This document shows, in pieces, positions 1-12,448 of a DNA stretch of 64,000 bases. The notes beneath the pieces were generated by a model. It saw only the letters and a list, made by a program, of their open reading frames with translations, was not told the origin of the DNA and made no database searches. The translations under genes and the position numbers were made by a program. Position 1 is the stretch's first letter; every line of letters begins with the position of its first letter. Source of the DNA: Antedon mediterranea (lineage: Eukaryota; Echinodermata; Crinoidea; Comatulida; Antedonidae); the NCBI RefSeq assembly GCF_964355755.1, contig NC_092676.1, positions 16,722,288-16,786,287 on the forward strand, in the 5' to 3' direction.

Positions 1-140
1 ATTTTCATTTCTGTGTCTTATTTATATGTTTTGTTTGCTTTTGATTGTTTTGTTTGGGCGTCCCTAACACAAGCTTTGCTTTTTTGGCGACGCCACCATT
101 TTGGAAATAAATGTTGATTTTGATTGATGGATTGATTATC
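1..140 (+). mobile_element. LINE-like 3' tail (relic)
   Basis: The stretch has a short GC-rich inverted segment (GGCGTCCC near 58-65 and GGCGACGCC near 86-94), an AATAAA, and then a TTGATT/GATTGA-type simple tail at about 112-140. This layout is typical of the 3' end of CR1-like non-LTR retrotransposons. No coding sequence is left inside the window, so the family is a guess. Confidence 0.4.
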
Positions 141-739
141 ATTGTCCCTAAAACATATGATAAATGAATTCAGACCGTAACAAAACCAAATAAACGGTTA
201 AATTTAAATCCATTGTCTGACGGACAATTTTACTATCTTTTTTTATTTTTCAGACTATTTTTTTTCCAGTAAATTCAAAAGGTGAGTTTGTAACTAAACA
301 AATATTAAAAACTGAAGAAAAGTTGAATGTTCAAAGACACCGAATTCGAATTAAGCAAGTTGCTAAAGACGTTTATGATAGCAATAAAGATGATTTCATT
401 CTAGGATGTGTTTGTTAAGTACCGTACTGCTTGAATCTCTATTTAAATAACATTGCGGAAACTTGAATGAATATGGTTAACAATTTTCCCCAGTGATTTG
501 TCACGACCTACAAAAGGACCTCGATTGGAACGTGAAAATAGATGCTGCAGATTTTGTTCCAATATTGAAAAAAACCCAAATCATCTAATAAATATGTGTA
601 ACTCTTTGACGAAATTATTAGATAAACAACAATGTACTCACAGTAATTAGGAAAAGTTGCTTTGGGACAACAGCACTGGCCTATTTGACAATACTATCAG
701 AATATTTTCATACAATTGAATTATACCAACAAGCTACGC
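141..739. other. AT-rich, no feature seen
   Basis: No open frame, splice-bounded exon or clear repeat was found here. Confidence 0.5.
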
Positions 740-759
740 AATCATATCGGTTCTAATTT

Positions 760-1265
760 TGCTACCCGATATGCATCAGCCTACCCATTTTACGTTTATA
801 TCGATATTTGTTGTGATACATAATATTTTATAAAGGATAGCACAGCTTAAGGTGCATACTATGACATTAATGGTTAGCCCATTTAATATCAGCATTCAGT
901 TGTGCTACCCAATATGTTATAATGGGCAGCACAGCCTAATGTGCATACTATAGCTATCGGCTAGCCATTAAAATAATGGATAGACATTGGTTTTTAACTT
1001 TTTAGCTGTGCTACCAAATATTTTTAATTGGGTAGCAAGCTTAATGTGCATACTAAAGCATTATAATGGGTAGCCCATTTATATCGGTATTTAGTTGTTC
1101 CACTCAATATTTTATAATAGGTAGCACATCCTAATGTGCGTACTACATAGCATTAGGCTACCCATTTCAAGAATCTGTATTTAGCTGTGGTACCAAATAT
1201 TTAATGATGAGTAGCACAGTTTAATGGGCACACTATAACATCAACCTACTCTTTTTACTACTGTA
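760..1265. repeat. About 90-bp tandem repeat with internal hairpin, 5 units
   Basis: Five diverged units are marked by a GTGCATACTA-like landmark near 851, 941, 1046, 1136 and 1225, spaced about 89-105 bp. Each unit pairs TGTGCTACCC with a following GGGTAGCACA-like copy across an AT-rich loop, so every unit could fold. Copies differ by many substitutions, so the array is old. Confidence 0.7.
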
Positions 1266-1367
1266 GCACATTGATACACAAATGGCAAATTAGGACTTTT
1301 TATATATAGGTAAAATTTTGATATCACCTTTTTTATCGTAATAAAAAAAATATTTGTTTTCTCCACA

Positions 1368-2770
1368 GAGAAAAATTTGGACAAAAAGAAGAGCGACGCA
1401 AAACGATTCTCTATTTTGAGGATGCTCATAATGTGTCTGAAACAATTTATGAGCTTCGGAAATTAGTACCTTGGTTGTTTGCTTTTCGTTAAAAACAGTT
1501 CGAGATCTTAAAGCTAGATGCAAAATACAATTCAAGAAGGTATGGAAGCCAAGAAAAACTGCTGGAAACTTTAAAAATTATATATGACTTTCTAGAAAAT
1601 GTGGATGCGCTAAAATGTTGACGAATATACGTGGGCGGACGACGGCCAACAACTGTCTTGTCACTATCTAACATCAATGGTGATGACCGATTCAATCTTG
1701 AAGGCTACATGATTTCAGAAGGAAAATGTATCTTTATTAAGTGGATAAGATATCAGGAAAGAAAAGGAAATTCGGTATTTTTGTTTTGTGACTAAAAATG
1801 CCCATGATGCAATTGTTGAAAGTAAAGTTGATCCTCTAACACAGGACAGATTTAACATTTATATGTCGTGCACACTAAATCAGAGAATGTAAAGTTTTAC
1901 CAAACAATTTTTGGTCAACATTTAAGAAAAAGCTTGAACGGTTTCATCCATAAAAGTTATTAGATATCAAACTTAAAAATATGGAGATTTGTGTAGACCA
2001 TGCGGTTACACAACTAGAGAAGTTGTCAAGGAACTTCATCAGTAAGACAATTACAGTTTTAACGTTTATTAAAATAGACTTATTGTAAAAGTTTTAGTGA
2101 AAGGAAATGTATAATAGGACTATTGCAAGCACATTCAATGTTACGTAGGCTGGAAGCAAATGTAAGAGCCCGAATATATAAAAATACCACACGAGGATCA
2201 GATGAGGTAAATGCAAGGAGGATCCGATACAAAAGATTTTGCAATGGCAGCGGAGGACACAGGTGCATGAAGTTTCTAAATGTTTTACAATTATACAAGA
2301 ACATTTTGAAACTTTAGTAGAACAATGTATAGACAATGCACAAAATGATGGCATTGCAGATACATTTGAAGCCAACGTTGAATAATGGGTTGGTAAATCT
2401 AAACCTATGTGACGGACATTCATCGGAAAAAGCTATACGTAAACAATAATAAGATGCCTCATAGCTGGAAGACTATGGTTCTCGCGGGGACATTTTACAA
2501 GTCCTGAAAAAAAAATCTACTTTAAGGGTTATTGCAAGATTTGATGAGACCCTTTGTTCGATCACATAGTCGGCATTTACTCAAGAGTATACACCGCAAC
2601 ACAATTTTCTTCTTGTCACGAATCCAAAAAAGTGTGATAGGGAACCAAATATAGTACCATCGTTACTTGCCGAAGCTGCATGCCGTGACGTAACGATAGT
2701 AAGTGACACTTCTAAGGGACCTTCACAACATTGAAAACAGAACTTATATCCTCGACACATCAAATTTACA
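1368..2770 (+). pseudogene. Coding-like remnants, unrecognised
   Basis: A good acceptor (TTTTCTCCACAG, ending at 1368) is followed by about 40 open codons containing ETIYELRKLVPWLFAF. Further open stretches appear near 1680-1790 and 2640-2745 (LLVTNPKKCDREPNIVPSLL), but they lie in different frames with stops between them. This looks like a decayed gene or transposon rather than a working one. I recognise no domain. Confidence 0.3.
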
Positions 2771-2779
2771 AGGGAAATG

Positions 2780-4400
2780 AATGTGCAAAATGTACCAACA
2801 GATACTAAACTCAGTCAGTACAAAAGGTACGGTAACTAAATCCGATAGGTCCACCATGAAGATTTTACAACAACAATCTAAACTTATTTATTAGGTCTAA
2901 AGTGTGGTTCCTAATAGGAACAATGGAATTGACCAGTGACAAAAACGTCACATTTAAGATAATCAACTGTAGCCTACTTAAATATTGTGAAATTCCGCTA
3001 TCCAATTTGGTTTTTAAATTAGAATTTCTAGAATTTCAAGTAACACATTCGAATTTATAAATTTGTATCTTTTATTTTTTTTATACCGGATCTTATTTCC
3101 TTATATCCGTTCCTAATCCTAAGAACATAATTGTTATTTTCTCACTTTTCAAACCATTCCATTCTCGATCTTATCTTAGCTCCATCTGCTTAAGGTGTAA
3201 ACTCTTTTATGATTTAATTTTTTCTCTATTTTCCCGTCGTACAGTGGATAAGTTCCTTAGCCTCTTTAATTAATTTGATTTCATCTATTTTTCTTTCTTG
3301 CACAATATTTACAATCGTTTAGTTTTACTTTTAGATATTCTCATTGCAAATCTAGAGTTAAATTGTGTTGATTTTGTGTATCTTAAATCATTGAGTATAT
3401 ACGTTAATCATACACATCATCTTTCAAAATATTGATATTTAATTTCCATATTACTGGTCCTCTGTTTAAGTTGGTTGGTGATAATTGTATTGCCTGGTGA
3501 ACGGATAAAATTGATGGTCAGCTCAATTATTCGACAGATGAGGCCGGGTTCAAAAACAGTATAGTGCGGGCTATTATGTCTTCCAGCTCGATATTTGTGC
3601 CAAAATAGATTTTTTTAGCTAACTTTGTTATTCTTGAGATGCTGAATCCAAAAAAGTTAGGTGCCATTTTTTTGACCACTCCTCCAGCCGCCATTTTGTA
3701 TTTTAAAATGGCCGACGTTCCACACTAAAGTTGATCATTCATGGTATCATTGGAAAGGGAATGTATTACTGATTATGTCATTCCATTACACCCATATCAA
3801 TAAACGCATAGTTACATAGTAATTGCGTAATAAAACAAATCACGTGACCAATAAAGGTCAAAATGCAATTTCATCAAAATACTGTACTGTTTGGTATCAT
3901 TGGATAGATTTTTTTATTCTGAATACAGTAGTTTTACTAATATCTATTCTATTTTCCTTTGTTTATTGTCATAATTTTCCAATTATGTAAATAAATTGTT
4001 TTTAAATGTACAATGAAAATAAATACGTTTTTTTTTATTGGTTTTATAATTTATTCAAATGTTTGTTTGATTTTCTTTCTACTTTGTCATTGTCCATTTA
4101 TATGTTTTATATTATATATTATCTTAATACTGAATAAGTACCGTACAGTACTGGATTACACTTAACTTCAATGTCAAGTTTCCGAGTTATTTAATTTAAA
4201 ATCATAATAACTAGTCCGTGAACAAAGGTGAAATAAACTATTGTCAAATCACATCTTTGTTTTGTTTCGTTGGATAACTTTTTAAATTCTAAATCTATTT
4301 TATTTTTAGTAGTTTACATTTCTATTTTTCGTTAAAAAAAAATGCCACGGGTCATGGTATCATTTGTGTAGCGTTCAAAATCATTTATTAAGCTTTAATT
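2780..4400. other. AT-rich interval with dispersed-repeat traces
   Basis: There is no gene. A CCATTTTGTATTTTAAAATGG hairpin-like motif lies near 3693-3713. The phrase GGTATCATTGGA recurs at about 3740 and 3891, with a weaker form near 4262, which suggests a degenerate repeat unit. Confidence 0.4.
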
Positions 4401-4416
4401 GTTTTAGATGAAATAT

Positions 4417-4865
4417 TTACCTTACCTTGATTTACCTTGACCTTTAGACTATAAACCTGTTAAGGTTTGTGAGTCCCTCTTTGAACATCTTGGTTATATG
4501 GCTCAAACTTTAGGTTGTGGGTTTTCCAGTGTGTTTCAAGATGGGTTTTAAAATTATTTATAGAGGATGCATTTACTATATGATATGGCAAACTATTCCA
4601 ATCATTTACTGCAGATATGGAAAAGAATTTCTGTCTGTGTTTCGATTTACTATGAACTTTTTTAATTTTAAAATTGTGGCCTCTAGTTACAGTAGATAAC
4701 ATTATCTCAGAAACATTATGAACATAACGTAATAGAGACAAAGAACGTCCACAGATTTTGCAGAATTGTAAGATTTTGATTATACGATGTAGTGACAGAG
4801 AAAGACCCGTAAAGAAAACCTGTTTAGATAGATACTTACAGAAGGTTAGACTTTTGGAGTATTCC
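4417..4865 (-). mobile_element. Non-LTR retrotransposon 3' fragment (minus strand)
   Basis: The minus-strand translation ends with AVNDWNSLPYHIVNASSINN and FKTHLETHW, the usual C-terminal tail of CR1/RTE-like reverse transcriptase proteins (a W-x-LP core, then an F-x-LD/E-x-W helix). The upstream part (SLLRYVHNVSEIMLSTVTRG) also fits that region. At its 3' side (low coordinates) lies a GGTAAATCAAGGTAAGGTAA tail-like simple repeat. The fragment is 5'-truncated and abuts a second LINE on the opposite strand. Confidence 0.7.
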
Positions 4866-4869
4866 AAGT

Positions 4870-7080
4870 GCACTATACATGAATGATGATATAATTTCAA
4901 CAGACATTCGGCCATCAATTCTTTCAGACCATCAAGCGATATCACTTAAGCTGTTTGATAATCAACACAGAAAAGTGCCTGGAATATGGAAAATAAATAA
5001 TAGTATATTTTCTGAGGAAGTATATTCCTCGACCATTAAAAACATTATTTAAAAAGAAAAAAAAATGAATATAACCTCAACCCTATCCAAGTATGAGAAT
5101 TGTTGAAAGTAAAAATAAAAGAATATACTATTAAATATTCTGTTATAAAGAAAAAAGAAGGAAAAAAAAAAAGAAATTAATTCAAGAAATCAAAGAACTT
5201 TACATTAGACAAGACATATGACATAAAGATAGAAAGCACATTAAAAAGCAAATCAAAGGACTTGGAAAATATGTATCTAATAGAAGCACAAGGCGCCAAA
5301 ATTCGATCTAGGATTGAATGGTTTGAGAAAGGAGAAAAAAATAATAAATTTTTCCTAGGATTAGAAAAAAATAACGCAAAAAGGAAACATGTTACAAAAT
5401 TATTAAAAAATAATGGAAAATACACATCAAATGAAGATGAAATATTAAAAGAACAAGTAAGCTTTTATGAAAAGTTGTATGCATGTAAAACAATTCCACA
5501 GGGTAGAAACACTAAAATAAATACATTTTCTTATGACAACTCTGTGAAATGTGAAGGATTAATATCATCAGTAGAAGAACTTACAAATGCTATAGAAAAA
5601 ATGAAACTCAACAAAAGTCCAGGTTCGGATGGTTTGAGTGTTGAATTTTATAGACATGTTTGGGTTGATATTAAAGATATGTTATGTGACGCTTTGAATC
5701 ACTGCTATATTAGCAAAAGATTAGGCGGCTCACAAAGACTAGGTATTATAAATCTATTGTTGAAAGGCGGACAAAGAGAAAAACTAGAAACTGGAGGCCT
5801 ATAACACTACTGAATGTAGATTATAAAGTAATGGCTCATGTTCTCTCCAATAGAATGCAAAGTGTAATTGGATCTATAATTGGATATGATCAGAAAATGT
5901 CAAAGGGAGATTTGGAGGATAGAATATTAGGTTAGTAGAAGATGTATTGTCATATACAGAAAATAACAATCAGCCAGGTGCAATAGTTTTTCTAGACTTT
6001 TCCAAGGCGTTTGATTCTATAGATAGAAATTTAATGTTTATATGTCTGAAAAAATATGGTTTTGGACAGTCATTAATTAACTGGATAAAAACTATATACT
6101 GTATACAGATACGCAATGCCTTGTAACCCACAATGGTTGGATATCTGAAAGATTCAATATGAGATGTGGTGTAAGACAGGGCTTTCCTTTGTCTGCTTAT
6201 AATAGCAACTAATATAAGAAACTTTAACAGCTTTAAAGTTAAACAATATTGTATATTGTTTAGAGCCGCAAAATTTACAAGAAATTAAGTCACAACACTT
6301 ATGGAAAAACAAATTTATAACATCAATTGAGGGAAAATCTCTATATTTCAACACCTGGTTAAACTCTGGATACAAAAGAGTAAATTATATAGTCGTTAAT
6401 AACAGGTTATTGACTGCAGCAGAAATTATTCCAACTCTGTCGAATAAACAGAATGGATTAATTGAATACTTTGCAACAATAAATGCAATACCTGATATAT
6501 GGAAAGAACAAATAAGGTTGGAAAATGCACGCATAGATATACAATTAAGAGAACATAATATATTTCATAATAGGATAAGATCGTCTTACGATTATAAGCA
6601 GTTTATAAATGGTATATGTATTATTCCAAATCCACAAATGAAATTGGGAAATAGAATTTATAGATGAAATTATTGACCGGAATGAAATATGGAATAGAAA
6701 AGTATGTAGAATGAAACACATGGTAAAAGTAGCTCAATTTAATTTTAAGTTGTTACATCAAATCCTTATATGTAAAAAAAGACTAAAAAGATGGAAATTA
6801 TCCACAACAGAAAAATGTAATAAGTGTAAGAATCATATAGAAAATGAAAAACACTTATTAATTGCATGTAAAACTATTCAACTGGTCTGGAAAAAGTTTA
6901 AAGATATGCTGGTTCAGTGTCTTCCAAATGAGGTTACAGTACAGCAAGACTTCCCAAAGTGGGTTAGTGTAATTTTGGGAACAACAAACAAACTTGTAAA
7001 CGAATTAATTTCAGTTTTTACTTTTTGTATATATAAATCCTCCATAATATTATAAAGAACTAGAAACGACAGAAAAAAAA
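4870..7080 (+). mobile_element. L1-like LINE relic: endonuclease end, RT, zf-RVT
   Basis: Read in order across several frames: the end of the endonuclease domain (ILSDHQAISLKL, about 4918-4953); a linker with the typical GAKIRSRIEWFEKGEKNNKF (about 5290-5350); RT motifs KMKLNKSPGSDGLSVEFY (5600-5652) and FLDFSKAFDSIDRN (about 5990-6030), then NMRCGVRQGFPLSAY (6157-6200); and, after an internal deletion near 6200, a zinc-binding RT-associated segment CNKCKNHIENEKHLLIAC (about 6816-6870). Frameshifts and stops lie near 5045, 5800, 5935, 6110 and 6665. The catalytic FADD-type segment is missing, so this copy is dead. Confidence 0.85.
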
Positions 7081-8085
7081 AAGAATCTGCAAATATTTGG
7101 GGGCTATTTAAACCTCAATTATAAACCTCATAAATAATGAGTATTGATCAGAAATGGAAAAATAGTAAAGACAGGATATTTGACCTATTGAATTATTAAA
7201 ATATATATGTGCTGGAGATCTCTATCCCTACGTTTTACAATTGTATTTTATATTAGTGTGACATATGCTGTATAAGTTTTAATATAAATGTGTAGCCATT
7301 TTTTATTTCAAGTGATTTTAAATGTAACCCATGATTATGTTTTTAGACAATTTTAATAACTTATATGAAATCTGTAATTATTGGTATTTATTTTTTAATA
7401 TTAGGCCTATATATATTTTTCTATATTTGCAATATTTATATTGTATACATGTCAATGTTATCTGCATGTATTTGTATTTCTCCAATATATATTTTTCTAT
7501 ATTTGCAATATTTTATATCGTAAATACAAATTGTAAGTAGTAGTTGTACCAAGGTGACATCGGGTATGAAGCGTCTCACATACGCACAGATCCAAAATCG
7601 CATATTGGACTTGCACAGTGTAAGGACTCTAACCTTATGGTTTTCATTAAATATATCATTGCATGCTATCATTCTAAATATCTAACTTTCAAACTTTTGC
7701 ATTTCTCTTTTTTCATTTCATCCTTTTTATCTTGGTGAAAAGGGAGGATACTACATTTTCCTCCCCTGGGGGTATAGCCTCTCTACTCGAACACAAATAA
7801 GATCACAAATAAGATAGTTTAACAAGAAAATTTTAATCATGTATTTTACCGCCATTTTTTATTTTTATATTTTAATTAACATCGTATCTAAAATTTTAAT
7901 GAAAACAAATATGGTTAATACTGAATTCAAGCATCTTATTATGTAAATATACATGTATTTTGACTACTTTAAACACTTACATTTATTTGTCACATATGTA
8001 CTTATATGTATATAATATATTCACCAATGAGAATTTAAATAAACGTGAGATGAACTCACACAAGACAAAAAAAAAAGAAAACCTA
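7081..8085. other. AT-rich, possible LINE 3' flank
   Basis: The phrase TTTTTCTATATTTGCAATAT occurs twice (near 7416 and 7491), a local duplication. No supported coding sequence was found. Confidence 0.35.
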
Positions 8086-8087
8086 TT

Positions 8088-8610
8088 TATGACGTTTTTA
8101 AAACGTTAATATTAAAAGTTATTTAACACAAAAACGTTATAATATCTAAACAAAGACGTTTTTATTATGTTTCTAAAACGTAACAATTAATCGTTTTTTA
8201 AACGTTTTCAAAACTCCATAAACGCGTTTGTGAAAAGTTATATTAAATCATAATAAATACGTTTTAAATAACGTTTTATTGGAACAATATTGCGTTACTT
8301 ATACGTTTAAAAATCGTTTTTAAAACCTTTCCATAAAACGGTTTTTAACGTTCGCAAACTTGACAAATCCATGTTATTAAAACGTATAATTATAACTTTC
8401 TCAAAACCAAACAAATACTTTTTGTGACGTTTATTTAACGTTGTATTTTCGTAACAATATAACGTTATTTACGGTATACGTTTAAAAATCGTTTTTACGC
8501 TACGAAAATACGTTATTATAACGCTTGCAAATCTCCACAAATTCACGTTTTTAAACGTATTAAAACATGTTCAAAACCAACCGGATACCTTTCTATATCG
8601 TTTTTTCAAC
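8088..8610. repeat. ACGTT-rich tandem array, unit about 175 bp
   Basis: More than twenty CG-centred (A)ACGTT/AACGT sites crowd into about 520 bp of otherwise AT-rich DNA. Landmarks repeat at about 175 bp: ATACGTTTAAAAATCG at 8301 and 8476, and TTCAAAACC-like phrases near 8203, 8399 and 8572. This indicates about three diverged tandem units. ACGT and AACGTT are self-complementary, so the array reads similarly on both strands. Confidence 0.65.
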
Positions 8611-8629
8611 ATAAAATTGTTAGCTGGGG

Positions 8630-9480
8630 GTTGTCAAGATCACCTATTACAAATTAAAACCTAAAGAACAAAAGTCATTATGATTATTTGTCCCACAAAA
8701 ACATTAAAATGAAGATTAATAAAATCAGATTTTTAATAATTGTGCAGTTTTAATAAAGTTATTCATTTCTGTAAAAAAAACCCAAATAAATAATTATTTA
8801 ACTTATAAAATGACAAACGAAACGGTTAATTTTAACCAGAAACACCAAATTGTCTGTATTTTTGCTTTAAATTACATTTTGTTTCAGGTAGACCTAAATA
8901 AATTTTTTTTTCGATCCAGTTTTTGGACTAAGTGAATAACTATATTACGTGAAATTAAAATGGAATATTCAACAAAATATGTGGAAAAAATATGGTGAAA
9001 ATTATATCTTGCAGGTAGGCCTAATTGGTTTTATTCAGTTACGCTAAGCATGGCTCCGGCACCGTATGCAGCAAAATAGTATAGTAACTATTTCAAGATG
9101 ACGATTTGATGACATGGAAGTTAAAATTCAGTTTTTGTGAAAACTAAACATTTAAAAATATTATTAATGGTCTTTCCTCCCCCAGGAGTTTCATTTATTT
9201 GACTCAGTCTTTCATGAACCAAACGCTAACACAGAAGTCAACATACGTGCCACACAGCGGCTGTACACATCGATACTACCAGCTACCTTATTTTTGACCT
9301 TCAACAACAATAAAAAGTAAAGTCAACAGAGAGGAGACGGAAAAGGGAAAAAGGGCCATCAAGAGTGACATTAACTAGTGTTTTTAGACTCAATATAAAT
9401 CAATCAATATAAAATAAACCAATGATGGACTGGATATGGTAAGTAATGCCCCAATATACTTTGCTTAACCCACCGTTTGA
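8630..9480. other. Intergenic, no feature seen
   Basis: AT-rich sequence without open frames or clear repeats. Confidence 0.4.
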
Positions 9481-9494
9481 CCAACTTCGAGTTA

Positions 9495-9745
9495 TGCCTA
9501 GCCCGGCCGCCTACGTACCTCTAGCCTAGTAGGCTAACTAAACTAGGCTAGGCCTAGGCTAGCTAGCCTAGGGTAGAGGCCTACGCCTAGTAGGTAGGCC
9601 GTAGGCCTAGTAATACTAGGCCTAGGCTAGGCATAGACTGCTAGTCCTACTTCGTACAGCCTGGCTGCCCTGACGTTTGAATAGGCCTTCTCTTGATGAA
9701 CCCCGGCATAAACTTTGATTGACTGAGGTGAAGTCTAGGCCGGGC
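9495..9745. repeat. TAGGCCTA-rich low-complexity patch
   Basis: The stretch is built from overlapping TAGGCCTA, CTAGGC and GCTAGC words, densest at 9520-9640. The same word occurs singly all over the window, so it is probably a genome-wide habit of this species. Confidence 0.65.
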
Positions 9746-9798
9746 CTAGCTGGCAGTATGGTATGATTCTGCTGAGCCATATGACCGGTTGGGCCGCC

Positions 9799-10566
9799 GA
9801 CAAGTTGAGCCGCCGGTAATTTCTATGAAACGGCCAGTGCGTCTTTTACGACATTTCGCGTAGTGATTAGAGTGTTTGTCCTAGTACATAAGTTCATGGT
9901 CTTTAAGTTTATTTATTGTGTCATGAAAATAAATAATATATAATTACATACTACAATTTTGTTGGCTTGAACCGCAATAACAACACAGCAAAGGAAAGTA
10001 CAGTAGTCATATTTAATAAATTAATTGTTTTAATCTTTCAAGGTAAAAATGTGTAGCGTGTAGGCCTACCACGTAAAACTCGCGTTGTCTCTCACTCAGG
10101 ACTAATAGAGTAATGATATTCTTCGAATGAGGTTAAATAATTATTATTTTTTATCTATCGGTACTATCTTTTAATAAAATAATATCATATTTTATTGAAT
10201 TTTACAATGTTAATACACAAAATATTTAACTAAAAAATGGTGATTTTATGTAATTATTTTACCGAAAAATGGAGTAGGCTAGTTCATACAACTGCCGCCT
10301 GAGGGGGCAACATGTTTACGACATTTTTGGCTAAAAACGATCATTTTCGGTGATGTTTTAGGCCTTATATTTTGGAATCTACAAGTCAGATTTTCATAAT
10401 TATTTCTTTAATTGTAATATTTAATAATATATACTAAAAACCGTGATATATAAACTTTTGAATATACATCGTTATCCCTAATATTAAATAGAAACGAGCA
10501 CCGGCGAAAGTTAGCATTTGGCGTTTCATAGAAAATAACGTTTTTTTGGCGGCGGCTCAACTTGTC
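9799..10566. mobile_element. Foldback/MITE element, 768 bp
   Basis: The left end GACAAGTTGAGCCGCCGG (9799-9816) plus TTTCTATGAAACG (9820-9832) is matched in reverse complement by CGTTTCATAGAAA (10522-10534) and CGGCGGCTCAACTTGTC (10550-10566). There is no transposase frame inside, so this is a non-autonomous terminal-inverted-repeat element. Confidence 0.75.
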
Positions 10567-11902
10567 CTAATCCTCTGCTGATACCTCCTACACAATTCAT
10601 GACAGTTTACATATTTTCTTTAAGGTCATAATGGCAGAATCTTTTTCTGTGTGAGCATTTTTTTACATACATGTTTGTCGCAAATTAAAATATAGTTTTA
10701 CTTTTAAATACTAATTAATTAAAATGGAGTGGCTAGTAGAAGAGCGAGGATAATCATGTCACATGGTTTTGCTTCTGGTTTGACTTTTTGTTAGGCCACT
10801 TTTCATCTCATTAATGATTGAAATTGTCTTAAGGGAATTACTCAAAATTGTTAATAATTTAATAGTCAACTAGCTTTGACTGTGTTTACATGTGTTGTAT
10901 GCAGTGCGCACAGTAACACCGACAGCACATGTTTGGACAAGAAAACAGTATTATTCACGTAATCAAACTGGTTGATAGCAGTTTGAGCATTGAATAAATA
11001 ATGAAAAACAATATTAGTACTGGACCTTTATAGACCTACTGAACTAATTTAATTTCAAAAAAACAATTTTATTTTATTGCTTTTCATAACTTCACTAAGT
11101 AATGCTCCCACATCGCACCAGCATGTACCCCACGAGCTACTAAAAGTAAATTTGCATTTAATGTTAAAATTTGGTAAAACAAGATTGACTGTAAAAAAAT
11201 TACATTAAATTTTATATTACTCAAAATAATTCCTTGCCTAATGCTATAAAAAGTTCCAGTATGGAGGAATTTATTAATTGACAGGGATATCTTTTTTTGT
11301 CTATCTCTATCCTAATAGTCTTGGCTGCACAGTCAAAATATTTTAACCAAGATAACATTTCAGACATGTACAGTAGTTCTGCCTTAAAGGTCGCATGTTT
11401 CGCCCTCCACCCAAACCTACAGTAGGAAGAACACTGAACTACTAGTCCTACAGTATTAATTTATTATTTTAAATAAATAAATTTTTTTTTTATTTTTAAG
11501 ACACACTTGTATGTTTAAACTACAATGTCTTACATAAATATTAGCATTAAATCCCGCTATGTTTCCAAAATACCAAAAAGTTTCCACTGAAAAATATTGT
11601 CAGCACACTCTTCTCTGCAATACGATCATTAATAATATTTTATTTCGAAATTTAAAAGAAATTATAATTATTAGGAGTTTAAATAATATTAATAATAACT
11701 AATTAATTAATTCACAATACCAAAAGTCATTAAAAGAATTCTCAGAAAAAATGTGAATTGCTTACTGTACTAAGTCTCCTGGTAGGAGTTTCTAATTGTG
11801 GAAAATCCTGTCTTTATCTTTGTTTCTGTATTTTTGATGTTTTTCAAAATAAGTTCAAATCGAATTTCATGCTGTGGGTGCAAATTTCTCTGATTGTTTT
11901 TT
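10567..11902. other. Intergenic, no feature seen
   Basis: AT-rich sequence with short ATT/AAT runs and no supported gene. Confidence 0.4.
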
Positions 11903-12265
11903 AATAGAGAGAAATGGCGAACCCCGATGACGTCACTCAAATTTCACCGAGTGGGTATAGATTGTAAACAAACCATTTCGCCACATGTTTTTGTATGGGA
12001 AATTCCGATGGGTTGAGTTAAAAAAGTAGGTAGAAAAGAACGTTTAAAACACACATAATAGCAGTATCTTTTTTTTTTGCAACCCCTTAACAATTTTAAT
12101 GTTATATGGACAAATCTTAACATATTTTATTTTAATTTGGATTGAATTGAATTAAGACGCGTTTTTGTTATATACAGTACCCAGCTACTAGGCCCTAGAT
12201 AGTTGGCCTGTATATGCTGTAGTACCTCGAGTACTCGAGCCTAGCACGGATCAGGGATTATCGGT

Positions 12266-12305
12266 TATTATAATAATAATAATAATCATAATAATAATAA
12301 TAATA
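12266..12305. repeat. AAT microsatellite
   Basis: An ATAATAATA run with one C interruption. Confidence 0.8.
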
Positions 12306-12448
12306 TTGGAAATTCGTTATTGCATACTGTACTACTACTACTACTTTAGCTAGGGTGCTGCTAAGCCTCTCCTACAGTAGCTAGGTAGTAAGACTAAATA
12401 GAGCATCTCTAGTAGTAGATGTAGGCCTAGCATTAGTTTGGGTAGTAA

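Noticed and set aside
2080-2423. Minus-strand frames of 74 and 109 codons
   Set aside because: They are antisense to better plus-strand coding-like remnants and show no family features.
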